64,000 nucleotides of DNA from Augochlora pura (Eukaryota > Arthropoda > Insecta > Hymenoptera > Halictidae): assembly GCF_028453695.1 (NCBI RefSeq), contig NC_135775.1:23346545-23410544 (forward strand), read 5' to 3'. Numbering within the stretch: the stretch's first letter is position 1; each line of letters opens with the position of its first letter. The translations under genes and the position numbers were made by a program. The notes beneath the pieces were generated by a model. That model was not told where the DNA came from. It saw only the letters and a list, made by a program, of their open reading frames with translations, and ran no database searches. Positions 26,316 to 39,700 of this stretch are shown here, piece by piece.

Positions 26316-27068
26316 TTAAAGAATATTGTTTGCATCAAGACGTGGCCTTTTGCTACGAACTGTTGTTCCAGAATCATCTTCAGAGTCACCATTAGCAGAT
26401 AAAAAATCTCGTTTTCTATCAGTATTCTGAAACATTTTATTTAAAAATAAATAACAAAGGATTCTTATAACACGATAGAAAATGCAATATATTTGTAGAT
26501 ATAGATACAAGTATTACCTTCTTGTCCCATTGTTGGTGAAGGTACCTTAACAATATGGTAGTTTTTTCGGTAACTATAACTGCAATAAGTACAAGAAATA
26601 GTAAATAAATTCTATTTATATTATAGTTATAGGTCATAGTAAATAAAAGTTTACTTTGTTCAGAGGGATGATCTCTTGTTGGTAAATAGACTGAGGGTTT
26701 TTTTACACAAGTTCTATTTCCATTGTCTGTGTGAAAATTAGCAAAATTATTTTCATTGTGCGAAGGCAAGCCTTTCAGAAACTCAGCGACAGACTGCAAA
26801 CGCAGAATTTTGTTATAAGAAAATAGGTTAACGTAAATATCGAAAATTTATTTATTTTTAATGAAATGTATATATACTAAGAATCAAAAATTTCAAGATT
26901 TGTTGTTTAATTAAAGGAGACATTGATCAAATTCAAAAGGAAACAATTAAATTTTCATATATTCATTTTCTTCCAAAATAATTTAAGATAAATTGTATAT
27001 AACCTATAAGATTATTTTGTGTCAAGGAAGAATGTCTGTAAATGTAAATAAAGAACAAGGTTTACCAT
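26316..27068 (-). CDS. DDA1: DET1- and DDB1-associated protein 1, 104 aa, four coding exons
   Basis: Minus-strand exons 27068-27066 (the ATG alone), 26793-26655, 26579-26518 and 26426-26316 sum to 315 bases with consistent phases. The product begins MSVAEFLKGLPSHNENNF, continues with KPSVYLPTRDHPSEQ and IIVTEKTTILLRYLHQQWD, and ends in an acidic then basic tail (RSKRPRLDANN). These blocks match the DDA1 family nearly residue for residue, and the length equals that of the human protein (102). DDA1 is a small accessory subunit that docks on DDB1 in CRL4 ubiquitin ligases, including the DET1-COP1 complex. The start choice follows from the ATG|GTAAAC donor, which gives an exact in-frame initiation; a coding first exon of three bases is unusual but compatible with the family's N-terminus. 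Divergent from TBC1D31. Confidence 0.93.
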
Positions 27069-27978
27069 TTCGATAAGATTAAATCACTACACAAGTTATA
27101 ACTACGATACAAAATTAATTTAAAAAATCATATCCACATAAGAACCACACGTAATATTTATATACACAAGGAAAAATATGTTTAGAATGCTGTAATTGGT
27201 ACGAAATCAACTACCGTCTACTACCGTCATTTCTTTAACCACAGATTCTAAAATACCTAGATACGCTCTAAGACATCAACTGAATTTTTGGAGGAAATTC
27301 CGGTGTTATATTGCTACATTAAACTTTTAGTGTGATCATTATTTTTTAATTGCAAATGACGTACTATAAAACGAGAAAACATTGAAATCCAATTTTTATT
27401 CAAATAAAGTACAACATAAAATTCGACAAGAATCATTTCGTTTGTATAGCGCCAATTAGCAATTGACTAATTTTGCCATGAGCATAATTTCGGTGAATTA
27501 TTCTTCGCGTAATTATCTAGTACAGTAATAGATCCTACTCCTGAGCATCTCCAATTCACAAGTCGATCCATTAATGCGTATCGACATAGAAAAAATTCCT
27601 CTAATTGGTTGGCGATCTATTTGTGCCGCCCTCACAATTATAGTAGAAGGAAAACGGCGAGTGCATTACTGTACATAGCAATCTAAGATAAATTGGTTGT
27701 AATGGTAGGAATCATTTGTATTCGTTTAAATAATATTAGGAAAGCACAAATTTTAAATGGTAATAAACGATTGAAGTAGTTTCTTAAAGATCACATTTAT
27801 TTGATTTTGAATTTTCCGCAATATACACATACATGCAAAGAAAATTTGAACGGTGTGAACACTGTCGTGTTTGACGTTTCTAAATGTAAACATAACCTGA
27901 ATGTAATCTGCAATTGCCAAATACACGAGAAGTATACTGAAGTAAAATTAATTTGTTTATTTCATACAAATTAAAGAA
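27069..27978. promoter_or_regulatory. Divergent promoter region of DDA1 (-) and TBC1D31 (+)
   Basis: The two start codons face away from each other across 910 bases with no other gene. The start sites themselves are not visible as clear motifs. The central part (about 27420-27700) is less AT-rich and is the likeliest site of shared initiation. Inference from arrangement. Confidence 0.4.
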
Positions 27979-30523
27979 ATGTACAAGAAGAAGTGGCAGA
28001 ATTTGCGAGAAATTGATGATGCTTATGAGCTCAAAACAGAAACCATTTCTAGAACCCAGTGTACTGGCAGAGTTAACTTTGTACACTTGGCATTCGATTG
28101 TCATGTAGAATATCTTGTTGCAATAGATACAGCAGGATATTTATATTACATTGACTTAAGTAATACACCTTCTTATCAAAAGTTAGGTAACATTGGACAA
28201 GCAACATTAGTGGCATTCAATCCTATAAATAAATTCGAGATACTAATTGGCCTTACCACAGCTGACATAAAAATTGTGAGAGTTAATACAAACGCTGCAC
28301 AGTTTTGTTCATTGATTGCTCACAAATTGCCACCTACACATATTTCGTTTTACAAACAATACTGTTTAACTTGTTCTCGTAAAGAGGTAATAATATGGTG
28401 CTTACGTTCTTGTAGTAAGGCTCAACAATTAAGAGTTAATATAAAGAATGTTATAATAAAGAAAGCAAGCTTCTCAAGCTTAGGGCATATTGTTGCACTG
28501 TATTACAATGATACCCTACAAGCATGGAATTTTAAAGAGTTGGAAAATGATGTTAAAATAAATGCAAAAATATTTGGTATTACAAACGTTAAGAATTTCA
28601 TTTTCACACAAAATGGGAGAGCAATGATCATGACTGGTGCTCGAAATAAAATTATTATTCTGAACACATGTGACTGGAATTTACTGAAGACTTTATTTTT
28701 ACCAGATAGTATTAATGGGATAAAGCAAATGTCGCTTGTGCCATCACCTTTGGATGGTGGGGCAAACAATGTATTGGCATGCATTTCATCAAATTGTACA
28801 CTTCATTTTTTTGATCTGACACGATCTTGTTTAGTTCATACCCTGCAATCGAATCCTGTAAAAAAAATTGTAGTGTCTGCTGATGGCAGATATATAGCAG
28901 TAATACGTCTAGAAGGATATTTAAAATTGATTATGACTGAAAAATTAATATCAGAGAAATCTAAGCCCATGAAAAAATTGAAGGAACCATGTAGACCAGT
29001 TGCTCATAGTATACCAGATCACTTACAATGTGTCAAGCAACTTATGAAACAAGAATTGCGTTTAGAAAGATTGATACCAATTTTGAAAGAATTTGGAGAG
29101 TACCCAGAGAATTATCGACTTCTAATATGGTCTACTATTTTAGAGTTACCAGGCAACAGAAACGCATATTGTACCTTAGCTAACGAAGCTGCAAATGTAC
29201 ATTGTCCACCGAAATTTCTTAAAAATTATTCATTAGCAAATAGGAGCAAACAGATATTGTTGACGACAACAATAAATTGTTTGATACAGTGGTGTCCTTT
29301 ACTATCTCAGTGCTCATTTTTACCAAAACTTGTTTTTCCATTTCTTATGATCTCCCAGGTAACATAGCTCGTTATGCAATGGTACAAATAATTTTTTATA
29401 TCTTAAATTACAATTTATTGTTATTGCAGAAAGATCCCCTCCTTGGATTTGAATTCATTATCAGTATATTATTAAATTACTGCCAAAAATGGTTTGAATA
29501 TCATCCTCTACCACCTTTAAATGTGTTAGGTATGATAGAAAATATCCTTCTACAAGCCGATCCATCTTTGTTGAATATATTTTGCGAAAGAGGTGTAACG
29601 TCTAGCGAGTACGCGTGGCCACTTTTAATGACCGCAATGAGCGAAGTTTTCTCTCGTTCTGAGTGGTTAGTTCTATGGGATCATTTGATATCTTATAAAA
29701 AGCCATCTCTTCTTTTGATGAGTGTTGTCGCGTACAACATTTGTTCACGTGATATTATAATTTCCTCATTACACACTCCAGAACATTTTAAGCGGTACTA
29801 TACCACACAAAGCCATATTAGTGCAAAAGAGATGCTTAAACTTGCACACAGACTTGATAAAGATATACCCTTAAGAACACATCCTAGTCGTTATCTCAGG
29901 TAAGAGCAACTAACTACCACCTTATATATCATGTAAATATTGTGTGATATTTTTTTACAGAAATGAATTAATTACGTTACCCTCCAATGGACCATATTTA
30001 CCACTCATGTTAAATGACTTTCCAAAATTCTTGACTGATAAAGTGTCTGTACTGGAATTGGAGAAAATGAAACAAGAAGAACAAATTGCCCGGGAACATA
30101 ATCATAAAGCTATAGAAATCTCCGAACAGAAAAGACTGAAGCAAGAAGTAGAAACGTTTATGGAACAGATTAATCAAGCGAGACTTACCGGTAAATTACT
30201 GCAACAACTGTTACTTATCACTCCTAAAATATAAAATGATTTTATGCTTTTTAGAAGTAGAAAGGTGCATCAAAGAAAAATTTTCCGATTTCGATTGGAT
30301 ATCCGGAAGTACAGCATACATACGCAAACCAGAAATGCAATATAATAATATTCCAAAATTAGATATAGCAACAATTTCGGGTGACGAAGATGTTTTAGAT
30401 TCTAAAAATAACAAATCGAAACATTATGAACAACTACAACAAGACGTGGATAAATTGGAGTACGAAGTATACAGCCTTTTAAACTCTTTAAGATCACAAA
30501 AATCAAGAATAGGAAATACTTGA
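27979..30523 (+). CDS. TBC1D31: TBC1 domain family member 31 (WD40-TBC centriolar satellite protein), 782 aa
   Basis: Exons 27979-29358, 29430-29899, 29961-30190 and 30255-30523 sum to 2349 bases with matched phases. Residues 1-310 look like degenerate WD40 blades (VAIDTAGYLYYIDL, CSRKEVIIWCLRS, SADGRYIAVIRLEGYLKLI). A TBC-like helical domain follows, about 355-600 (YRLLIWSTILELPGNRNAY, WPLLMTAMSEVFSRSEWLVL, HLISYKKPSLLL). The classic arginine/glutamine finger motifs of active Rab GAPs are not evident, as expected for this divergent member. The C-terminus is a charged coiled coil (LELEKMKQEEQIAREHNHK). Vertebrate TBC1D31 (WDR67, about 1066 residues) is a centriolar satellite protein; this one is shorter, mainly at the C-terminus. 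The ATG at 27979 is the first in frame after stops. Confidence 0.88.
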
Positions 30524-30855
30524 TGCCTTTTCAGAATTCTATCATATATAAAAAGCATCATCAGGGCATAGTATCTGAAATGGAATGAAGTATAAATATA
30601 TACCATTGATCATATAAATAATTCTATAGATTTATTGAACAATCTTTTATAATATTGATATTTTGTAAATACTATTAAAAAATCTTTGTACAAGAGATTA
30701 AAATTGTCTCAAGTTTGTATAAAATGTACAAAAGTATTGAACTCTGTATTTATAATAATTTTATCCCAGCTATGGGAATAACATGGCTCGCCGTAAGATG
30801 TACATTCCAGTATTTTTAAATTTTATATTGTGTTTTTCATGTTACCTCAAGAAAT
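30524..30855. other. Shared 3' region of convergent TBC1D31 and APRT
   Basis: Only 332 bases separate the two stop codons, so the 3' UTRs probably abut or overlap. The DNA is AT-rich without other features. Confidence 0.6.
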
Positions 30856-31829
30856 TTAGTCATATTGAATAAACGAATGAACGGGAACATTGAGTTTCTC
30901 CCTTCCTTTTAATCCACTTAACTCAATTATTACTAAACATTCAACTACATTGGCTCCTAATGATTCTAATAGTTCTACAGCAGCATTCATAGTACCTGCA
31001 ACCACATCATTTAAATACACCAGATTGAGTAAACATTTGTACATTTAGTTTTTAAGATGTAATTTTCTGTAAAGAGTAACACACCCATGTAATGTATACT
31101 TTGTAGTCAATTGTAGTTACATTAAAAAAAACTGGGTATAAAAATATTTTCTAAACCACTGTACAAACTGGAGCATTTAAAACAAGTTATTCAGGTGACT
31201 TGTTTTAAATGTCATAGCTTATATATTTACAGAAATAAACATCTCAAAAAGAAGCCTCCTTACCTCCTGTTGCTAATAAATCATCCACAATTAGAACACG
31301 TGCTCCTTTGGTTACACTATCCACTTGAAGCGCAATTGTTTCCTACACAAATAAAATGTGTAAGTAATATTATGTACAGCGTTAAGAATAAAAAATCATT
31401 AATTCAAATTTAATTTCTTGACCTCTGCGTATTCCAGACTAAAATCTTTTTCTATGACATTTCCAGGGAGTTTGCCCTTTTTACGAATTGGTATAAAAGG
31501 CTTTCCTAATTCCAAAGAAATCATTGGTCCAAAAAGGAAACCTCTAGAATCCAACCCTACAACTAAATCAATTTCAAGAAATAAAGCATGTTCCACTATC
31601 AAATCTTTCATTGCTCTCAATGCTACCACATCGCGGAATGCACTGAATATATCTCTGAAAATAATTATCTCTTTAAATAATTGACTTCTTAAATAATCAT
31701 CATAAATAAATATGGATAATCTACTTACCGAAATACAACACCTGGTTTAGGAAAATCAGGATAAGATTGAATTGCGTTTCGTAGTAGTTCGAGCTTTTGG
31801 CTCTTATCCATCCTGGGTATTGAAGTCAT
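30856..31829 (-). CDS. APRT: Adenine phosphoribosyltransferase, 183 aa, four exons
   Basis: Minus-strand exons 31829-31729, 31654-31423, 31342-31264 and 30995-30856 sum to 552 bases, phases consistent. The enzyme joins adenine to PRPP to make AMP in purine salvage. The N-terminal YPDFPKPGVVFRDIF block, the GLDSRGFLFGP loop, the flexible-loop region IPIRKKGKLPG and the PRPP-binding motif VLIVDDLLATGGT (residues 127-139) are all intact, and the length equals that of the family (human 180). The first ATG (MTSIPRMDKSQKLELL) is used; a second Met five codons later is an alternative start. The intron between exons 3 and 4 carries a 14-base perfect hairpin, listed separately. Convergent with TBC1D31. 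Confidence 0.95.
31174..31211. repeat. Perfect 14-base inverted repeat with 10-base loop in an APRT intron
   Basis: Arms 31174-31187 (CATTTAAAACAAGT) and 31198-31211 (its exact reverse complement) around loop 31188-31197. It lies within the third intron of APRT. It may be a remnant of a palindromic element or simply a local foldback; it is too short for a microRNA precursor. Confidence 0.8.
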
Positions 31830-33141
31830 TAAACTACAATTAGCAGTGATGGTAATCTAATTTGCGACAGAAGAAGAAATGTAAAACAACATTGTATCAT
31901 AAAATATTCAAATCAATAAATAAGGAAGAACATACCACTTAGAAACAATAAAGGGAAACAGTTGTACACGCAATTCAAGTTTTGATTGAGGAAGTGGAAA
32001 TCACGTGGCCGTCAGCTGGCTATTGGCTGAGAGGCCATTATTAATGGCTAAAGATTACGATACAATCGTCATCTTGTGTTAAAAATTGTAATCTAGATTA
32101 TTAAAAAACTAAAGATGACCTACGATTAGATAATAAGAAATATAGTATAATTCGGTAACTTATAAATCTACGTAAAAGATCATAAATATACAATATTTAA
32201 TCTACGTACCATTCTTTGAACACCGTTAAAATTTTGGTTGCCTGTGTAAGGGGTAAAATTGCAAGAATTCAACAATTATACGTAACTATGATGGAAATAA
32301 AACTCGAAGGTCCACATATTTAAGCTTGTAATAACCACCACTATATATTTCATCGAAGTTGTTAGTTATTTTTATACGCTGCGACTTTTGAAAAACTTTG
32401 TACACGAATAATTCTAATATTAATAATATAGTAAAATAAGGACTATTCATTAGAGCGGGAGTAATAAAGGAGAATATTAATTAAAATATTTACAGGCTTA
32501 TAACAAAATACTTACATAAAATGTAAAAATATATAAGTCAGGTTTCTTAATGTATTATTAAAGGTTTTCTAAGTTTATACAGTAACTAAAACATTATAAG
32601 TATAACTTCTTCACTGATCGAAGCGCATTTTTCGTTAATAGTGGACGCGTATTTGGCACCCGAAAATTTTATTATTCAACAATTATTCTTTAATTAAATA
32701 ATACAATAAAATCAACACATTGTCTTCTCTTTCACAAAGAAATTATAACGGCAGTGTGGAAAATGGACACTTTATACTATAATAATCCACCCGTTTTTTT
32801 ATCAACTCTTCGCAAAATAATTCCGCATAGAACGTATCTTAATTCTGTTACATTCTTCTTTATACTAGAATCCGCTGATACTTCTACTTGGAATTATCAG
32901 CTCTGTGACTAGTAACTTATGGGGACAATCCCTCGCAATACAATCAGGCACACCATTCACACCTACCTAGACTATTGTCTCGTCTTGAGAACATTAAGTT
33001 GTCAACGAAAATAAGCTGTATTATTTACAAAGCTATCGTTGTCTCAATTAAATATCAACTACCACTTCGTGACGCTGGAAGCCATTGTACAACACTATAG
33101 TTCGCTCTACAAACGAAAAGCTGCTGATTAATGCAATTGAA
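31830..33141. other. APRT upstream region and 3' UTR of the LRR gene
   Basis: The left 150-200 bases are the APRT promoter and 5' UTR; the rest lies downstream of the LRR gene stop codon on the minus strand and is probably its 3' UTR. The DNA is AT-rich. No open frame of note. Confidence 0.5.
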
Positions 33142-36100
33142 TCAGACTTTCGTCGTGGCTAACAATTTGATGTAATGCGCTTTATGAGTAATCTCAAACT
33201 CCTGGGCGGGTAGAAAACATTGTGTTTGTATTCTAGGATGTCTCACCCTTTTCACAACGCTTCTGGCAAGTAATACAAGCGCTACCAAAAGAGCGCAACC
33301 TGCCCCAATGATCACCAAAACAATGATCTCGGTGTTTTGCTTAAATCCTTGCACTTCAACGCAATGAAGCCGGTCTCGATCGTCCATAAAGTTTCCAATA
33401 ATGTCTTCCTCGTTCACTTCATCAAGACTGGCACAAACTTTATAGCGACCAGGCAGTAGAACCTCTAAGGTCACGAACGTTAAGCTGCAGTTCAGTTTCT
33501 GCTTGCGAACCGCGGATTCTGCGTCAAAAACAACGATAGACAATTCGCATTCGGGTAGACTGAATTTGTTTGGAGTTGAGAGGCTAACATCCACATGAAG
33601 AAATCCTTGATCTGATACATTCACGTGAACTCCAGTTATTTTGGTATCCGTGGACTCTGTAGCGGGTGGTTCTTGATCTTTCTGTAAATCACGTTTGGTT
33701 TCCTCGAGGGTGAGCACGTCACTACAACCTAGACCCAAAGACACCTCGTCGTAGTTGCCTGGCACAAGGATTACAACACAGTAACGATACTTGTGGCCTG
33801 GTTGCAGATTCAAGGAAGCCGGAATAGCCACCGGCAGCGAGCAGGGGTCCCTCATCATGCGGGAATCACAATGAAGGGAACTAGAGACAGTCTGGACTTC
33901 GCTGTCGCCTATAGTTTCATAGACGATCAAGGTATCGCAGGTGTATCGCTCGGTACACATCTCGACGTGCCACAGAAGATTCACGCCGGTCGATCTGTCA
34001 TAATGGAACTCCTTCAGTGTTAACTGAGCTCCGGTAGAAGGCTCTCTGGTAGTGATAGGCGGCGTTGGGTCGCCGCATAGTAAACTACCAGGAGAAACCT
34101 GCGTCAGGATACCATTCTCCAAAGCTGGAGGCGTAGCGCAAACCGCGGAGGATTTATCTTCCTCGTTTAAACTAGAATTGCTCAACCAGTTGGCAAATTC
34201 TAAGAGCGTACAGTCGCAGTTTAAAGGGTTGTCAGCTAACGAGAGCTTTTTCAATCGGAGCTTGGACGTGGGTACGTCGCTGGCTACCATAGTGATATCG
34301 TTGTCGTCTAGACGAAGATCTTGCAAGCTTTTCAGGGGCACTACTAAATCTGCGGTCAATGATCTAAGGAAGTTGTGGGTCAGGTCTAGGGTTGTCAATT
34401 TCTCCAGATGAGCCAGAGAGGCGCTGGATACCGCAACGATGCGATTGTTCGCCAGGTCGAGCCTGGTAAGAGTCGATAGATACTTGAATGAGTCGTCCTC
34501 CAGCACATCAATCTAAAAGTAAGAGTAACAACTTTAACATTGGTATAACGAGGAGAGAATAATTTCTAGAATTCTTGATTAAGGCTAATTTCTAGAATAC
34601 CTGATTATGGCTCAGACTGAGGTAAGACAGGTTTCTTAATCCTGTTAGGGCTCCTTGCGTAATGTTAAACAACTCGTTTTCCGACACAGTCAAATACCGC
34701 AGTCGTGGCATTTTGGGCAGAAAATTTGGACCCATCGGCCCTAGCAACAGATTGTTTGACAAGTCGAGCTCCTCCAAGATCTTAAGGCCCCTGAGAGCTG
34801 ACAACGCTGAGACACTCAAGCGGTTGCCTCTCATCCTCAAGGAGCGCAGTGAGGGTAACGAGGCAAAAGCTTGCGGCGACAATTGGGATAACAGATTGTC
34901 ACATAAGTCCAAGTATGTTAAGTTTGACACACCCTGGAGTTAAAAAATAGCGTAAAATAAACAGTAGGTAAATTTTAATTTGACTATGTAGTTTATCGAG
35001 TGTATTACTTTGAAAGAATCGGCTTCTAGGGTCTTCAGTTTATTCTGCGACAAATCCAGTCGTTCCAGGCCAATAAGATGTGACAAGGCAATCGTGGGCA
35101 CAGAGTCCAAGAGATTGTTGGGAATTCCAAGGGCCTGAAGAGGTCTTGCCAACGCTATGAACGCGTTCTCGTGAACTCGCCTTAGTTCTCCCGTGGAGAC
35201 TACCAAACCATGAAGAGCGACGCCTTCGAGGAAGCGTGCTGGTAATAAGGAGATGCCCGAGACAGTCACATCGAGGAGCGATATGGTTCCCGGACGACTA
35301 GATCTCAAGTGTTTGCTGATAGTCTGCAACGAAATAATTTTGATCAATCTATCTTTCATCGATTAGCCTAGCTCGCGTCCATAGCAGATGGCTCGCGTTG
35401 TCAACGGATCTAGGTTCCCCTCTAATTTCAAGATTAATTAGTTATACCGGATTGCATAACGGGTATTATTCGATTCGTGGAGGTATCGCAAGAAAGGATA
35501 TTCGTCCGAGTAATTGGTAACGGGACATTCGACGTAAAGCAGCCTGCGTATAGAGGAGAGGAGAAAAACGGGCTCCGCACAATGGTCTCTCTGATAATAC
35601 GAACGACTTGTATTTCATCGGCGGTCTATACGCCCACACTCGCCTGGCGGGTGACTAAAAAATCGCTGACCTCGATACCGTGGCAAAATAATCATAATCT
35701 AAGACAAAACGCGCGATGAAATTTATCTACAAGCGACTAGTAATAGAAGTCAATATTAATTACAGTATATCCTAGAAAATATTTTTCGCAACTTCCACAA
35801 TGTCTTTCAAGTAACAATGAATATTTTCACTGACTTTTAGAAGCCTTTCTGTGCACCGTGAAACGTTTAACGATAAGTTATCGGTTTCAAGTTCTCTTAT
35901 TTCGATACACCCAGTACAATCCAGGCGTGGTCGTTAATTTCATTTAAAGGAGCCTCGTGAGTCATCGTGTGCATACATTCAGGACAAAGTGTACCACGCG
36001 TGAAAATTACCTGCAGCGTGGTTCTATCGCCGGTGCATCGGAGCGTGTGTGGAAAGTCGCAGGAACACTCGACGCCCGCTTTTGTAATATTTGGACACTC

Positions 36101-36388
36101 CCAAACAGTGTCGAGCGATGGCAAAGGCGAAGACGAAGGCAAAGTTGCGTGGGACGAGTCTTTAACATTCTCCTCGACCGAACTTTTTACAACATTTGAC
36201 GAATTATTCACCGGTACCGCCTCGGTCTCGTCCGGGACCATCGTGAGCGTCGGGATGCTCGTCGTCGCCTTGTCGATCGTTCTCTCGTCTTCTATCGACT
36301 CCTTCGTTGCGTCTATGCATGACGCCAGCGTTGTTAACACCAAGATCAGCGAACATCGTAAAGTCCACAGCATCCTAAAATGATTCAT
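33142..36388 (-). CDS. Single-pass leucine-rich-repeat transmembrane protein, 798 aa
   Basis: Minus-strand exons 36388-36011, 35323-35009, 34933-34601 and 34512-33142 sum to 2397 bases with phase-0 joins. A hydrophobic signal (LWTLRCSLILVLTTLASC) is followed by a Thr/Ser/Glu-rich stem, an LRRNT cysteine cluster (CPNITKAGVECSCDFP...RC), roughly a dozen 24-residue LRRs (for example LTYLDLCDNLLSQLSPQAF, LTRLDLANNRIVAV), an LRRCT (NPLNCDCTLLEFANWLS), a beta-rich membrane-proximal region, a transmembrane helix near residues 738-759 (VLVIIGAGCALLVALVLLA) and a 36-residue cytoplasmic tail. It resembles insect synaptic or adhesion LRR receptors but I cannot assign an orthologue. Start: an in-frame ATG at 36478 in the same exon (acceptor 36486-36487) would add 30 residues and bury the signal; I prefer 36388 because it leaves the signal N-terminal. 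Confidence 0.88.
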
Positions 36389-36485
36389 TGACTTTATAGA
36401 TTGATCATCAACGAGGATAGCATCGGTTGACAAAAATTCTAAGCATTTGGATTTGTGGCCTGTACATTCTTGCGACATTTCTAGA

Positions 36486-36758
36486 CTGAATACGGGTGGA
36501 AGCAACAAGTTGTTAACTGAACATTGTCCGATTCAATCTTGTCACCTCACCATCACCATCCGCTTTCAATAACCCAACTTTCGGCCCTTCAATCACCTCA
36601 AAATTTATCCGTTAATACTCCAATAAAAACGATTTCTCTTAACACTCAAAATCAGTAATTGGTAACTAATGTTTTAGTTCCTCGATCGAGTCTACAATAA
36701 CAACAGTAATTGAAACGGCAGTTGTTAAAGCGTGGAGAAAGAGACTGCTCCAAGACCG
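36486..36758. promoter_or_regulatory. Head-to-head region between the LRR gene (-) and DRC11 (+)
   Basis: The LRR exon begins after a polypyrimidine acceptor at 36486-36500 (minus strand), so its true transcription start is farther right and its upstream exon may lie inside or beyond DRC11. The DRC11 start site is probably in 36600-36750. No clear core elements seen. Confidence 0.35.
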
Positions 36759-39700
36759 ATGTCGCATAATCACTACAATGAATTGTGGCTGATCGCGAGG
36801 AACGACTTGGAGAAATTGTTAATGCTCGATCGGAGGATACAAGCCCGGGCGCGAACGAAGACGACGGAAGAAGGTTTGAACATGCTGCTTCCCACGTATT
36901 TGAGGTATACGATTTATAATTCATGCCCGAGATCGACGGTCATGAGTTAGAAGTATTAATCCGAATACGTAGGTATCGCAATCTGGTGAAAAGACTGATA
37001 GTTTGTCACGATCAAATGGTACAAACGCAGAAACGCAACCTAATCAAACGAGTTTTGGACTGCGCGGTTGGCCGAATGCTCGAGTACAAGAAACGAATCG
37101 TCGATCTAAATTTCACGGACTACCAGTGAATATAAAACAATGCATCTTCTTGAATTTTCAACACTTCATTCGCTATATTCTTCGCTATTTACAGAAAAAC
37201 CGTAAGTTTTGTTCTCATGACAATCGAACTGAAATCTATTTAGGTGGCCCGACGACTTCATGAAGCAGTTAAAATACAGTCCAGACGATGTCGAGATCAC
37301 GATGTCAGCGAGTGGCAAAGACTTGGTCCAGCAACGTAGAAAATTCATTGGGGAAATGATGGAGAATGCTTTGAAATGCACGTCTTGTAGCAAGTGTTAC
37401 AAACCAACAAACGACCGACATATAAAGTGTTATTTTCATTTAATTGGATTTCTTCCAGTACCGGAAGAGGAAGATAAAACATCGGTAACTGAAGCCGAAA
37501 GTATACTAATGGCAGAAGCAAGCACGTCGAAAGTTCGTAGACGCAGAGTGAAGGAAGAGAGCGAGGTGACGTCGGTACCGTCGATCCTCCAGGTTTCGCC
37601 GGAAGAGTTAGCTGCCCGGGAAGCTCGCCGCGCAGCGGAGGAAACCATGATGAGAGCGATCTTGCTTATACAGTCCCACGAGAGGGCAAGGATCGCGAGG
37701 ATCGTCGGAACCGAGCGTCAGTAATCACTTAACACGTTCAAAGCGGCTCTAATTGAGTCTTAAAATAAAGTGAGTTGTACATTGTTGTAGAGGAGCGAAT
37801 GGGCGTTTACAGCCGAAAACTACAATTCGGTGAAATTGTTCCAAAGAAGTTTACTAGGGAAACATTTGAGAGAGCCGCTAGAATAATACAGAGAGCATGG
37901 TGGAATTACATGAAAAGGAAGAAGCTGAAGGAGAGAATGTACCGATTGGAAGAACTATTAGGGGCAGCGATACCTCGCCGGAAGTCCGACCATGTCCTGG
38001 TAAAAGACAGAGAAAACTTCCAGAGGAAGCTGGACCAAATGCCGGTGTATGTTAAACGGGTCGAAGATGCGACAGAGAATCATCGGACAAAAGTATTTAT
38101 ATATTGTCCAGAAATTTTTTCTTTGATAACGACGATCATTTAATTCTAATAAGCTGTGGAAGATCAGGGGACCAGGTCTAATGGAGGACATCACGGAGGA
38201 GATACGCGAGTGGTTTATCGTCTGGTACAACGAATTGGGCCATTTCGATGCGTATCCTGCGGAAAGTTTGGGCGGTACTATACTAGTTGTCACCGAACAA
38301 ACCTTAACTCCTCAAGAATACCTGGCTCAGAAGAAGGCGGCAAAGCCCGATCCAAAAGCTCAGCAGACAGAGGTAGCGCCGAAAAAGAAGAAGATAAAAC
38401 ACGAGACATGGATGCAAGAAACAAAGGCGTTCAGCCTTTTGGACGCAGCGAATCAGGACTTCATTGCGGACTGGAGTTTCCGTGAAGATTCGGTCGATCC
38501 TCAACACAAGATCTACGAAGATCTAATCAAGAACGTGCTGTGTTACGAGCTACAGTTAGAAATGAGAAAAGTGGTTGATGAACTAATGAGGCTCGAGCTG
38601 AAGAGACTGAACCAGGCACTGAAGAAAGACTGTAAAGCCGATGACAGAGAAGTTGAGATCCCTCATTCGCATGGTGGGTTCCCTAATTCCATCCCTTGCG
38701 CTTGAAACAAATGAGACGTTAGGCTCGTTAAGACAATCGTACCAACAGCGATACGATTTCGCGACAGAAACCTCTTACATTTAAGTGTTAATTGAGAAGT
38801 AATCATCCACTGAGTAACGCGATCATTGAGTCGATCACGTAGTTGCTATCGTAAAAGTAATAGAGAGCCCAGCAATTATCCAGCAGTCGGTTGTTTTAAC
38901 GAGCGTGTTTTTAAGCATGTTTTAAACCGCATTTCATTTCGTAAGGGAAAAAGAAAAAAGGGAAAGGAAAGAGACGAAAGAAAGGCAAGCAGGACAAGTT
39001 CACTGTGGAAGAGAGTTTCAACGAGCTTGTCCAAGCGAACATTATCACAAACTACCCTACGACGTGTATGAAGGACTGGATGGGAGATCTGTCGTATCAA
39101 AACTACGAAGCCGCTAAAGAGTTTCGAGACTATCGCCACCGATTAGGCGAGATAAAACAGGTGGTGATGGAGAACTGTGTTCTTCCATTAAGCTCTAAAG
39201 AGATTCATCAAATCGCACCTTTGATACGATCGGTATGCATCTGCGGACTACCTGGACACGGGAAGATGTTTCTAGTCAATGCGATTTGCTCCGAGGTTCG
39301 CACATTTTTTAGCCGACAACGCTTCGAAATTGTTGAACTTCATGGTTTTGTACAGGTCGGAGCATTGCTAATCAACATGACGCCAATTGTGTTGGTGGAC
39401 AAGTATTCGGGGAAGAAGAATGAGCGAAAATTGATAGACATGATCTCGAAAGTAGCTCGTGAGCTGGCTCCTTCCATAATTTTCATTGACAATGCCGAGA
39501 AGGTTTGGGCGAAGAAAGTTCCTCCGGAGGAACAATTCGTTAAACCGAAGAGATTCGCGAAACACTATCTGAAGCTTGTGAAAAGCATCAAGCGAGGCGA
39601 CCAGGTAGGTTCTTTGATGAAGAACGTTTCGTTTTAGTACGTAACTATAATGCTAGATAATTAATTTGTCTTGACGAAAGCGCGTTGATTATTTGATTCG

